16,627 bases of DNA from JBGPYB01 sp041493035 (GTDB lineage Bacteria; Acidobacteriota; Vicinamibacteria; Fen-336), in NCBI GenBank assembly GCA_041493035.1, contig JBGPYB010000107.1:1-16627 (forward strand), in the 5' to 3' direction. Within the stretch, counting starts at the first letter, position 1, and every line of letters begins with the position of its first letter. Shown here piece by piece: positions 1-6,508 of this stretch. The notes under the pieces are model-generated. The model was not told the origin of the DNA. It did no database searches and saw only the letters and a list, made by a program, of their open reading frames with translations. The translations under genes and the position numbers were made by a program.

Positions 1-640
1 CAAGGAGATCGAGGGCCGCATCAAGCAGATCCGGGCGCAGATCGAGGAGACCACCTCGGACTACGACAAGGAGAAGCTGCAGGAGCGGCTGGCCAAGCTC
101 GCCGGCGGTGTCGCCGTCATCAAGGTGGGCGCGGCGACCGAGACCGAGATGAAGGAAAAGAAGGCGCGCGTGGAAGATGCGCTCAACGCGACGCGGGCGG
201 CCGTGGAGGAAGGGATCGTCCCAGGCGGTGGCGTGGCGCTGCTGCGGGCGACGAAGGCCCTCGACCATCTCAAGCTCACGGGCGACGAGGCGACGGGCGT
301 GGCCATCGTGCGGCGGGCGCTGGAGGAGCCGATCCGGCGGATCGTGGAGAACGCTGGCCTCGAGGGGTCGGTCGTGGTCGAGAAGGTCAAGGCGGCCACG
401 AAGGCCACCCAGGGCTTCAACGCCGAGTCCAACGAGTACGTGGACATGCTGGAGGCGGGGATCATCGATCCGACGAAGGTGGAGCGAATCGCGCTGCAGA
501 ACGCAGCGTCGATCGCGTCGTTGTTGCTGACGACCGAGGCGCTCATCACGGACCTCCCGGAGAAGGAGCCGGCCATGCCGCCTGGCGGTGGCATGGGCGG
601 CATGGGTGGGATGGGCGGCATGGGCGGCGGCGACTTCTAA
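1..640 (+). CDS. groEL: Chaperonin GroEL (Hsp60), C-terminal part
   Basis: This is the last 212 codons of the 60-kDa chaperonin subunit; the 5' end lies outside the window and the first full codon starts at base 2. GroEL forms the double-ring ATPase that folds proteins inside a GroES-capped cavity in the cytoplasm. The fragment covers the end of the apical domain, the second intermediate segment and the second equatorial segment. LAGGVAVIKVGAATE is the family signature region. VEDALNATRAAVEEG carries the Asp (codon 176-178) equivalent to the ATP-hydrolysis Asp398 of E. coli, followed by the nucleotide-site PGGGVAL. DPTKVERIALQNAAS and TTEALITDLPEK are also canonical. The protein ends in the flexible Gly-Gly-Met tail, here GGMGGMGGMGGMGGGDF with an unusual GGGDF finish instead of a terminal Met. 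groES would be expected upstream. Identification is certain. Confidence 0.98.
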   Translation, partial: KEIEGRIKQIRAQIEETTSDYDKEKLQERLAKLAGGVAVIKVGAATETEMKEKKARVEDALNATRAAVEEGIVPGGGVALLRATKALDHLKLTGDEATGVAIVRRALEEPIRRIVENAGLEGSVVVEKVKAATKATQGFNAESNEYVDMLEAGIIDPTKVERIALQNAASIASLLLTTEALITDLPEKEPAMPPGGGMGGMGGMGGMGGGDF

Positions 641-668
641 CCCGCCGGCCGGAGCATCCGGCCATTTC

Positions 669-705
669 GACGGCCTCCGGAGGCATCCCGCCTCCGGAGG
701 CCGTC
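669..705 (+). terminator. Strong hairpin behind groEL, probable terminator
   Basis: A perfect 16-bp inverted repeat (669-684 with 690-705) encloses a 5-nt loop (ATCCC), starting 28 bases after the groEL stop. The stem is very GC-rich. The downstream bases (TGGTGTCTGTG) are only mildly T-rich, so it is either a weak-tail intrinsic terminator or a 3'-end stabiliser. Its position fits transcription ending after groEL. Confidence 0.8.
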
Positions 706-825
706 TGGTGTCTGTGCCGATCGTGGTGGCAGCGCAAGGCCGCGAGCGTGGGCGTGTGATCTCCGCCGCCGGCGGCACTGTATCCAGCCGGGGGACGTCG
801 ACGCACAATCGCCTGCGAGGCTTCA

Positions 826-1290
826 CCGCCTCGGACATGATCGGGGGCACCCAGACGCGGACTCGTGCGGGTACGGCTTGGCGACAGCACGGAAGGTTGC
901 GGGGTAGGTGCCGCCGCGGCTCGCCCGCAGCGCGTAACGCTCGTACGCTTCTTCGATGAGGCCGGACTAGAGAAGGATCTCCTCGCAGAGCGCGTCGAGG
1001 TTGCCATCGCGGGTCCAAGGGCCGCGGCACGATTCCGCGTACCGGATCGCCTCGGCCTTCTTCCCCAGGGCGGCGCGCCTTCACTGCCCGGCCCTTGTAG
1101 GGGCCAGATGGTTTCGACCTCACGACCGTACAAGGTCTGCCCGATAGGCCGCCAGCGCTGTGTAGCATTCAGCAAATCCAGCCCCCGCAACCAATTCACT
1201 GCAAACAGCCTCCTGGCCCTCCAGGAGGCTGTTCAGTTTGGCGCGCCCGCGGATCTCCGCCCGCCGCTTGGCTTCCCGTAGTCCGGGCGA
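826..1290 (-). pseudogene. Decayed conserved TPR-like protein, internal fragment
   Basis: One reverse-strand frame reads protein-like from 1290 down to 826 but is broken by three in-frame stops: TGA at 1120-1122, TGA at 1081-1083 and TAG at 967-969. Recognisable stretches in order are REAKRRAEIRGRAKLNSLL, CSELVAGAGFAECYTALAAY, LGKKAEAIRYAESCRGPW, TRDGNLDALCEEILL, then after the TAG SGLIEEAYERYALRA and GGTYPATFRAVAK. From memory these match a large conserved bacterial protein of unknown function whose helical-repeat region contains AxxLGKKAEAIRYAE and RGGTYxATFRAVAKxYPHK. The start and the C-terminal third are absent. The frame is kept across all three stops, so decay is by point mutation with deleted ends. 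The family match was not checked by a search. Confidence 0.6.
1204..1233. repeat. Perfect 13-bp inverted repeat with 4-nt loop
   Basis: AACAGCCTCCTGG (1204-1216) and its exact reverse complement (1221-1233) flank CCCT. It lies inside the decayed reverse-strand gene, where it reads as LNSLLEGQEAV. It looks like a terminator stem but has no T-run, and no intact gene ends next to it. It may be a chance coding palindrome. Confidence 0.5.
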
Positions 1291-1293
1291 TCA

Positions 1294-1765
1294 TGTTACT
1301 CCGGGCTGGGGTGTCGCAAACCCTTCTGATCAGCCGGGTTCCAATGATCCTCGCGCAAGTGCGTAACGCCTTGGGGCCTCATCTGGTGCGGCGTTCGACG
1401 TTACCGTAATGTGCGAGGCTCATTTGCTTCGCGCCAGCCGCGAGCTCGAAGAGGGAGCTGTGGGCCGGGCGCCTTGCTTGGGGCTCACGGATGGTGGTAG
1501 CGTCGCGGTGCCCCGATGGTTTCGCCGATGGCCCCCTAGGACAGCATGGCGTGCCGACCGGGAGCAGGCTCGGGATCTTCCTTCGGCCGACCAGGCGTAG
1601 ACAACACCCCGCTAGCGGGGTTGCCTCGCTCGCCGCCGGGCAACGCCAGTTGCCACGCCTCACGGCATGGCAAGGCATGGTGAGGATCGGCCGGCGGGCG
1701 TCGAGGGTGACCTCGGCGCCCGTTGCGCCTTCGAGCCGGACACGGTTCGGTAGGAGAGTCCGCCG
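1294..1765. other. Gene-free stretch, no recognisable content
   Basis: No frame on either strand gives a family I recognise; the open frames are short and arginine/proline-rich, as expected from random high-GC DNA. The only structure seen is a perfect 16-bp palindrome at 1606-1621 (ACCCCGCTAGCGGGGT), which could fold as a 6-bp stem with a CTAG loop. It is probably debris between the two neighbouring pseudogenes. Confidence 0.5.
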
Positions 1766-2054
1766 ATGCCCCTTCGCTCGGAGTGGCTCGCACTGGATGC
1801 ACGAATTCCAGGGTTCGTCGCGACCGGCCACCTGTACGTGAGTCCCTGGTCCTGCGTCGCTACGTCGCGACCGCCCATCGCCCGTGGGGCATGCTGACCC
1901 GCCAGGCATCGGCCTGGCGCTGGCCGAGCTCATCGTAGACGGCGCACCCCGCTCGCTGGATCTGCGCCCCTTCGACCCCGCTCGGCTACTCGGCGTGCGG
2001 ATGTCGGTGCCGGGGACCATGTTGGGCCCTGCTGGCGACGGGCCGCTCGGGTAA
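1766..2054 (+). pseudogene. FAD-dependent oxidoreductase (DAO family) C-terminal remnant
   Basis: Two forward frames together resemble the C-terminus of a D-amino-acid-oxidase/glycine-oxidase type flavoenzyme. From 1766 one frame reads SEWLALDARIPGFVATGHLY, like the xxPGLFVATGHG segment near the FAD site. From about 1881 to the TAA at 2052-2054 the next frame reads GIGLALAELIVDGAPRSLD and then LRPFDPARLLGV, the typical end of these proteins (xxxGxALAELIxDGxxSLDLxPFDPxRF). A frameshift and probably a small deletion around 1830-1885 separate them, and the N-terminal two thirds, including the GxGxxG dinucleotide motif, are missing. The frame-2 part is the weaker half of the call. It ends 52 bases before the next gene's first plausible start. 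Confidence 0.5.
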
Positions 2055-2106
2055 GGCGATCGCCTTCACCGACGACGCCAGGGCGGGCGTCCGGTTCCTG
2101 TCGCGC

Positions 2107-3633
2107 GTGCCGGGGCTCCTCCGCCGGCCCATCACGCGGGACGGGGCGCAGACAGGCCTGCGCCAACGCCAGGAACGGCGCGGCCAGCACTTCCTCGATC
2201 TCGTCAGGGTCGCGGTCTACGGGCGGGCCGCGAGCCCGTATCGAGCGCTCCTCGACCACGCGGGCTGCGAGCTCGGCGACCTGGAGCGCCTCGTGCGACG
2301 AGACGGGGTCGAAGGGGCGCTGCGCGCGTTGCTCCAGGCCGGAGTCTATCTCACGGTGGACGAGTTCAAGGGCCGCCGCCCGATCGTCCGGGGGCGCCTC
2401 ACGCGAGCGGTCGATCCCGTCGAGTTCCAGAATCCGCGCTCGGCCGGACACGTGCCGGCACGCAGCGGAGCGAGCCGGAGCGCCGGTACCGCCATCCTCA
2501 TGGACCTCGAGTTCATCCGGGAGGCGGCGGAGGACACCCGGCTCCTGTTCGATGCTTGCGACGGCATCGATTGGACGCAGGCGCTGTGGCACGTCCCAGG
2601 GAGCGGTGCGATCGCCCGACTTCTCGAGTACGCGAGCTTTGGCCCTCCGCCCGAGCGGTGGTTCTCACAGGTGGACCCGGGCGCGCCTGGGATCCATTCG
2701 CGCTACCGCTGGAGCGCTCGGCTCCTGCGGGCGGCCGGCTACCTGGCCGGCCGGACGTTCCCGCGCCCCGAACACGTCTCGGTCGATGCGCCGCTGCCGA
2801 TCGTCCGCTGGATAGCGACGGTCCTCGAGAGTGGGAGGACGCCCCATCTCCACGCCTACGTCAGCTCGATCACACGCCTGTGCTACGCCGCCCTGGAGGT
2901 GGGTGTGGAGCTCCGCGGCGCGCGATTCATGGTCGTGGGGGAGCCGCTCACCGCCGCCCAGCGGGGCGTGGTCGAGGCCGCCGGGGCGTCGGTGGTCGCG
3001 CGCTACGGCATCGTGGAGTGCGGCGTGGTTGGATTCGGCTGTCTCGCGGCCGGGGAGCCGGACGAGGTGCACGTGGTCGACGACCTCCACGCCGTCGTGC
3101 AGCCGGAAACGGACGGCGACCACGGCCTGCCGCTACGAACGCTCCTTTTCTCGTCGCTTCGGCCCGCTGCTCCCCTCGTGCTCCTGAACGTCTCGATGGG
3201 CGACCAGGCCATCGCCGAGAGCCGTCCGTGCGGCTGTCCGGTCGAGCGGATCGGATGGGCCCGGCGGCTTCACACGATCCGGAGCTACGAGAAGCTCACC
3301 GCCGGGGGGATGACGTTTCTCGACTCGGACGTGATCCGCCTTCTCGAGGAGGTCCTGCCCGCACGCTTCGGCGGCGCGCCGACGCACTACCAGCTCGTCG
3401 AAGACCACGCCGCCGACGGATCGCCCCGCCTGCGGCTTCTCATCGCTCCCGCCGTCGGACCGGTGGACGAGGCGGCGATCGTGGAGGCGTTCCTCACGGC
3501 GGTGAGCGCCGGCTCCGACGTGGCGGCCGTGATGGCCAGCGCGTGGCGGGAGGCTCGGCTTCTCGCGATCGAGCGGCGGACGCCGTTCGTGACCGGATCG
3601 GGGAAGATCCTCCATCTCCATGTGCCGCGCTGA
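2107..3633 (+). CDS. PaaK-like adenylate-forming ligase (phenylacetate-CoA ligase family)
   Basis: A 508-aa protein of the adenylate-forming superfamily, in the branch related to phenylacetate-CoA ligase. Such enzymes activate a carboxylic acid as an acyl-AMP and usually pass it to CoA. A loop RSGASRSAGT (residues 119-128) sits where the Ser/Gly/Thr-rich phosphate loop falls. WFSQVDP and RYRWSARLLRAAGYLAG follow. GARFMVVGEPLTAAQR and RYGIVECG (299-306; YGxxE is the adenine/Mg-ATP signature) are strongly family-like. The end TGSGKILHLHVPR (Lys500) matches the C-terminal domain GKI. The GTG at 2107 is the first usable start, but family-like residues (VRFLS) continue in frame upstream to a TAG at 1936-1938 with no ATG or GTG, so the true start is uncertain. 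There is no clear ribosome binding site. It stands alone with no thioesterase or degradation genes nearby, so the substrate is unknown. Confidence 0.8.
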   Translation: MPGLLRRPITRDGAQTGLRQRQERRGQHFLDLVRVAVYGRAASPYRALLDHAGCELGDLERLVRRDGVEGALRALLQAGVYLTVDEFKGRRPIVRGRLTRAVDPVEFQNPRSAGHVPARSGASRSAGTAILMDLEFIREAAEDTRLLFDACDGIDWTQALWHVPGSGAIARLLEYASFGPPPERWFSQVDPGAPGIHSRYRWSARLLRAAGYLAGRTFPRPEHVSVDAPLPIVRWIATVLESGRTPHLHAYVSSITRLCYAALEVGVELRGARFMVVGEPLTAAQRGVVEAAGASVVARYGIVECGVVGFGCLAAGEPDEVHVVDDLHAVVQPETDGDHGLPLRTLLFSSLRPAAPLVLLNVSMGDQAIAESRPCGCPVERIGWARRLHTIRSYEKLTAGGMTFLDSDVIRLLEEVLPARFGGAPTHYQLVEDHAADGSPRLRLLIAPAVGPVDEAAIVEAFLTAVSAGSDVAAVMASAWREARLLAIERRTPFVTGSGKILHLHVPR

Positions 3634-4160
3634 GGTCGCGAGCCGAACGGGCGGAATCAAGAGATCGGCAAGGGCCGCGGCGCCTTGCTCGGCTCGCTGC
3701 CCCCGCAGAGAGCTACTCCGTGTGCGAGCTCAGGCGGCAGACGTCGAAGCTGAACGGGCTCAGGCAGACGGTGTTCCACCGCTCTCGGCAGTATGAACCC
3801 AAGCCCGAGCCGCCGGCGCGAGAGGCGGCACCGGGGGGAGAGGAAGAACGCGGGCCAGCTAGGCATCAGAGAGATCCCCCAGGGTGGGGGGCCGGCAGGC
3901 CGCGCCGTAGTAGTCGCTCTCGGTGTCGGGGGAAGGGGGCGCTGGTCCGGTGGCATTCCCGGGGGCGGCCGCCGCACGGACGGTCCTTTGCGACGCGGGC
4001 CGCGAAGCTCAGCCCCGACGGTGATCTGGGACCTCGGTGACGATTTTCGTCACTCCGGGGAGGGTCTCCGAGTTGCCCAGCCGACAAATCGTAGGCCGTT
4101 CTGGCGATCTGAACGACGCCTCGCAGGCTGGCACGCCTTGCAAGACCTGCTCCGGTCACC
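3634..4160. other. Gene-free stretch upstream of the response regulator
   Basis: About 527 bases without a supported gene. Long forward and reverse frames exist but are proline/arginine/glycine-rich without family features. The only clear structure is a hairpin at 4037-4053. The promoter of the following response-regulator gene must lie here, but no convincing -35/-10 pair was found. Confidence 0.5.
4037..4053. repeat. 7-bp inverted repeat, possible operator or hairpin
   Basis: GTGACGA-TTT-TCGTCAC, a perfect 7-bp inverted repeat around TTT, lies 108 bases before the response-regulator start. GTGAC half-sites in this arrangement are typical of dimeric regulators, but a small RNA hairpin would look the same. 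Confidence 0.4.
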
Positions 4161-4568
4161 ATGGAAGAAGAACGTCACCCCCGGGTGCTCTTGATCGACG
4201 ACGATCCCAGCGTGCGTGAGGTCGTGCGCTACCTACTCGCCTCGTTCGGCTACGACTGTCAGACTGCGGCCGATGGCGCGAGGGGACTGGCTCGCTTCGA
4301 TCAGGGGGGCTGGGACATCGTGGTCACGGACCTCGCCATGCCGGAGATGAGCGGGTGGGAGGTCGCGGAGGCCATCCGGCGACGGTCCCCGACCACGCCG
4401 ATCGTCCTCATCACGGGAATGATTGATTCCGAGGTGATGCGCCGCGCCGGCGAACGGGGCTTGCCCGTCGTCCCGAAGCCCTTTCGCGTGGAGATGCTGA
4501 GGATGGTCGTGGCCAAGGCGCTTCAGGCAAGTCCCTCTTTCGAGATCAGTTCCTCCCGCCAGGACTGA
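4161..4568 (+). CDS. Single-domain response regulator (CheY-like receiver)
   Basis: A 135-aa protein made of a single receiver domain. All key positions are present: the acidic Mg2+ pair Asp13/Asp14 in VLLIDDDPS, phospho-acceptor Asp57 in VVTDLAMPEMSGWE, Thr85 in VLITGM, and Lys106 in the cis-peptide motif KPF. It would be phosphorylated on Asp57 by a histidine kinase. There is no DNA-binding or enzymatic output domain; after about residue 120 only a short serine-rich tail (SPSFEISSSRQD) remains. No histidine kinase lies within the window, so the partner is encoded elsewhere. It probably works by protein-protein contact or as a phosphorelay intermediate. The ATG at 4161 is the only sensible start and leaves the usual short N-terminus before the first beta strand; no strong ribosome binding site precedes it. 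Confidence 0.92.
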   Translation: MEEERHPRVLLIDDDPSVREVVRYLLASFGYDCQTAADGARGLARFDQGGWDIVVTDLAMPEMSGWEVAEAIRRRSPTTPIVLITGMIDSEVMRRAGERGLPVVPKPFRVEMLRMVVAKALQASPSFEISSSRQD

Positions 4569-4907
4569 GCCGTTTCCGGTCGCCGTTCCGAGTCACCAAC
4601 CGACCGGTTCCTGACAGGGCCACCGCCTCCTGAGAGTCTCGGGAGGCCTAGTTCGACCGTAGCTCCTCGCGGTTCCCCGTCTGGGCCTGTTGGCTTCGCG
4701 GTTGGGCGGTTGATGCATCGTTGACCACGCGGTAGATTCCATCGCTATCGTGAGTCGGGTGGCCTGAGCGTCCGCTCGCGCTTGTACTCGTGTCGCAACC
4801 CTGCGAGGAACGCGACAGGGTGACGCAAATCCTTCGCGGAGCCGCGGGACTACCGCGGGTTAGCCTGGGAAAGGTGTACCCTCTCGTGAAGGGTCCAGTT
4901 GACGGCG
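4569..4907. other. Gene-free intergenic stretch
   Basis: No gene is supported here. It contains the hairpin at 4626-4646 and a short palindromic patch at 4792-4818 (TGTCGC and GCGACA arms). The rest shows nothing I can name. Promoters for the downstream ORFs may lie in its last 150 bases. Confidence 0.5.
4626..4646 (+). terminator. Possible terminator hairpin after the response regulator
   Basis: CCTCCTGAGA (4626-4635) pairs with TCTCGGGAGG (4637-4646) with one T-G wobble; folding needs a few central bases as loop, leaving about 8 bp. It lies 58 bases after the response-regulator stop. It has no T-run, so it is only a candidate. Confidence 0.4.
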
Positions 4908-5045
4908 ATGCTCCGGGAGTCCGGCGCGGATAGGAAGGATTGGGAACGGGTTCGCGACACGTTCGCCGTCGAGAGAGAGCTCAGTCAAATCATGGTTGGA
5001 CCGAGAGCGCCCACTCCGTTGGTGAGTGACCTATGCCAAGCCTGA
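4908..5045 (+). CDS. Possible small protein, 45 aa, unknown
   Basis: An ATG at 4908 opens a 45-codon frame ending at TGA 5043-5045, overlapping the first 13 bases of the next gene in another frame. The product is hydrophilic and balanced in composition (DRKDWERVRDTFAVEREL in the middle), unlike the Pro/Arg-rich random frames around it, and ends in a Cys-containing tail (SDLCQA). There is no ribosome binding site at the ATG. A TTG nine bases earlier (4899) has AAGGG five bases before it and could be the start. I do not recognise a family. It could be a coupled upstream ORF, a remnant, or chance. Confidence 0.3.
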   Translation: MLRESGADRKDWERVRDTFAVERELSQIMVGPRAPTPLVSDLCQA

Positions 5046-5962
5046 AGCTACTGGACGCGATCGGCAACACTCCCTTGGTCGAACTCCGCCACGTCGTACC
5101 GGCCGGGTCCGCGCGCGTGGTCGCCAAGCTGGAGTCGGCGAATCCCACCGGGAGCATGAAAGATCGTTTGGCCCGGGTGCTGATTGAACGCGCCGCCGCG
5201 GACGGACGGCTCTCACCAGGAGGCGCGGTCGTCGAATACACGGCCGGCACGACCGGCATCTCACTCGCGCTCGTCTGCGCCGCACTTGGATACCAGGCCC
5301 ACCTCGTCTTCTCCGACGCCTTCAGCGAAGAGAAGCGCCACACGATGCTCGCCTATGGGGCGAGGATCACGGATGTGCCGAGCGACGACAAGAAGATCTC
5401 CGAGCAGCTGATCAAGACCATGATCAGAACTGCGGGGGAGATCAGCCGCCATCCCGGGCACTGGTGGTGCGACCAGCTGAACAATCGGGATGGCGAAGCC
5501 GGCTACCACCCGCTCGGTGAGGAGATCTGGCAGCAGGCTGACCAGCGCGTGGACGCCTTCGTGCACGTCGTGAGCACGGCGCACTCGATCCACGGCACGG
5601 CCCATGCGCTGCGGCGCCACAACCCACACGTCCGCGTCTTCGCCGTGGAGCCTGCCGAGTCAGCCGTGCTCTCGGGCAGGCCGTCAGGATCCCACAAGAT
5701 CGAAGGGATCGGCATCGGCTTCGTTCCGCCCTTGTGGAAGCCGAAGGAAGTCGATGAGATTCTCACGGTGACCACGGAAGAGGCCAAGGCGATGGCGCGG
5801 CGCCTCGCGCGGGAAGAAGCAATCTTCGCCGGACCGTCGACGGGCGCAAACGTGGTTGCGGCAATCCGTGTGGCGAGTCGGCTCGGTCCCAAGGCGACGG
5901 TCGCCACCATTGTGGTCGACGCTGGGCTGCGCTACCTCAGCACTGACGTGTTCCGACCCTGA
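5033..5962 (+). CDS. Cysteine synthase-family PLP-dependent enzyme, atypical motifs
   Basis: A 309-aa fold-type II PLP enzyme of the O-acetylserine sulfhydrylase/cystathionine beta-synthase group, normally catalysing beta-replacement on an activated serine. The start LLDAIGNTPLVEL and PLP-lysine motif NPTGSMKDR (Lys43) are canonical. Several key motifs depart from CysK. The substrate loop is EYTAGTTGISLA rather than TSGNTG; related VEYTGGSTG forms occur in a divergent subfamily. The PLP-phosphate loop, normally GTGGTxxG, reads STAHSIHG (181-188). The C-terminal motif is VDAGLRYLST, with Ala where a Ser usually precedes GxRYLS and contacts the pyridine nitrogen. GPSTGANVVAA is intact. The ATG at 5033 is preceded by a weak GGTGAG. 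No sulfur-metabolism partner is adjacent, so the real substrate may not be O-acetylserine. Confidence 0.85.
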   Translation: MPSLKLLDAIGNTPLVELRHVVPAGSARVVAKLESANPTGSMKDRLARVLIERAAADGRLSPGGAVVEYTAGTTGISLALVCAALGYQAHLVFSDAFSEEKRHTMLAYGARITDVPSDDKKISEQLIKTMIRTAGEISRHPGHWWCDQLNNRDGEAGYHPLGEEIWQQADQRVDAFVHVVSTAHSIHGTAHALRRHNPHVRVFAVEPAESAVLSGRPSGSHKIEGIGIGFVPPLWKPKEVDEILTVTTEEAKAMARRLAREEAIFAGPSTGANVVAAIRVASRLGPKATVATIVVDAGLRYLSTDVFRP

Positions 5963-5970
5963 TCCGGGAG

Positions 5971-5982
5971 CCGCGTACGCGG
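5971..5982. terminator. Short palindrome after the PLP gene, weak terminator candidate
   Basis: CCGCGTACGCGG is a perfect 12-bp palindrome 8 bases after the stop codon, able to form a 4-bp stem with a GTAC loop. It is followed by GGCTTTCGC, only a short T-run. The position fits, but stability is low. Confidence 0.25.
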
Positions 5983-6072
5983 AACGGCTTTCGCTAGCCC
6001 GGTATCTTCTCCGCGGCGTCCCCAGCGGATCAAAACCCTGAGCCGATCCGAGGTGTTGGGCGCGAGCTTCCC

Positions 6073-6092
6073 AGTGTCGACCGAACGACACT
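6073..6092. repeat. 7-bp inverted repeat in intergenic DNA
   Basis: AGTGTCG and CGACACT flank a 6-nt loop (ACCGAA). It lies between the PLP gene and the reverse-strand lipoprotein remnant. It could be a weak hairpin for either; no T-run is present. Confidence 0.3.
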
Positions 6093-6169
6093 CCGCCCCC
6101 CCCTGGCTCAAACGGGCAGGCCGGGAAGGCTCGGGCCTTAGCCAGGTCACGCTGACCGCTGGCACTCGC

Positions 6170-6307
6170 GTTCGTTTCGAGGCGGGTATCCGAGACGCCG
6201 CCCCTGAAACCCCGCGGCTGGTACGGCATGACGCAGGCCGTGAGGGGGAAGGCCAGACCGACCAGGCCGGTCACCGGCGGCGCCATGCGTCCCTGTTCCT
6301 CGGTCAT
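6170..6307 (-). pseudogene. Truncated lipoprotein, N-terminal remnant
   Basis: Reading the reverse strand from the ATG at 6307 (or 6286), the frame gives a short signal-peptide-like stretch TGLVGLAFPLTAC, a passable lipobox with Cys. It continues MPYQPRGFRGGVSDTRLETN. From memory this matches a small family of proteobacterial outer-membrane-type lipoproteins that begin CxYQPxGFxGGxSDTRL and continue with VxFRGNGxTSxxR. Here the match stops at about 6170 and the expected FRGNG continuation is not found in any frame, so only the first 45 residues or so survive although the frame stays open further. No ribosome binding site is obvious. Function of the family is unknown. Confidence 0.45.
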
Positions 6308-6508
6308 CGCCCGTGACCGGTTCCAGATCAGCCGTCCTCGCAGAGCCACCTGGCTATGGCACCATGCGGTTGCGAGGACGACGGTCTACCCGGTTCCGCT
6401 CCACTTCGCCAGCCAGCTGGCTACCCCTCGTCCTTCGATGCGCTCCACTTCCCGGAGAACCGGGTCATCCGCTCGACCTCGCTCGAGGGGTGCGCCCGTT
6501 ACCCATGG
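6308..6508. other. Short gap downstream of the FAD oxidoreductase
   Basis: About 200 bases between the lipoprotein remnant and the stop codon of the reverse-strand oxidoreductase. No gene or clear terminator was seen; a small CCTCG/CGAGG stem near 6478-6489 lacks a usable loop. Confidence 0.4.

Noticed and set aside
1204..1233. Intrinsic terminator of a forward gene at 865-1281
   Set aside because: The forward frame has no gene-like content; the stem lies within the decayed reverse-strand gene and lacks a T-run.
1660..1684. Short direct repeats of GGCATGG
   Set aside because: Only two copies, seven to nine bases long, in empty DNA; consistent with chance.
2556..4040. A 494-codon forward frame overlapping the ligase
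   Set aside because: Extreme Arg/Pro/Gly composition; it is the shifted reading of the ligase gene.
4131..4143. TGGCACGCCTTGC just before the response regulator, resembling a sigma-54 promoter
   Set aside because: The GG and GC elements are two bases too close for a functional -24/-12 promoter, and it would sit only about 20 bases from the start codon.
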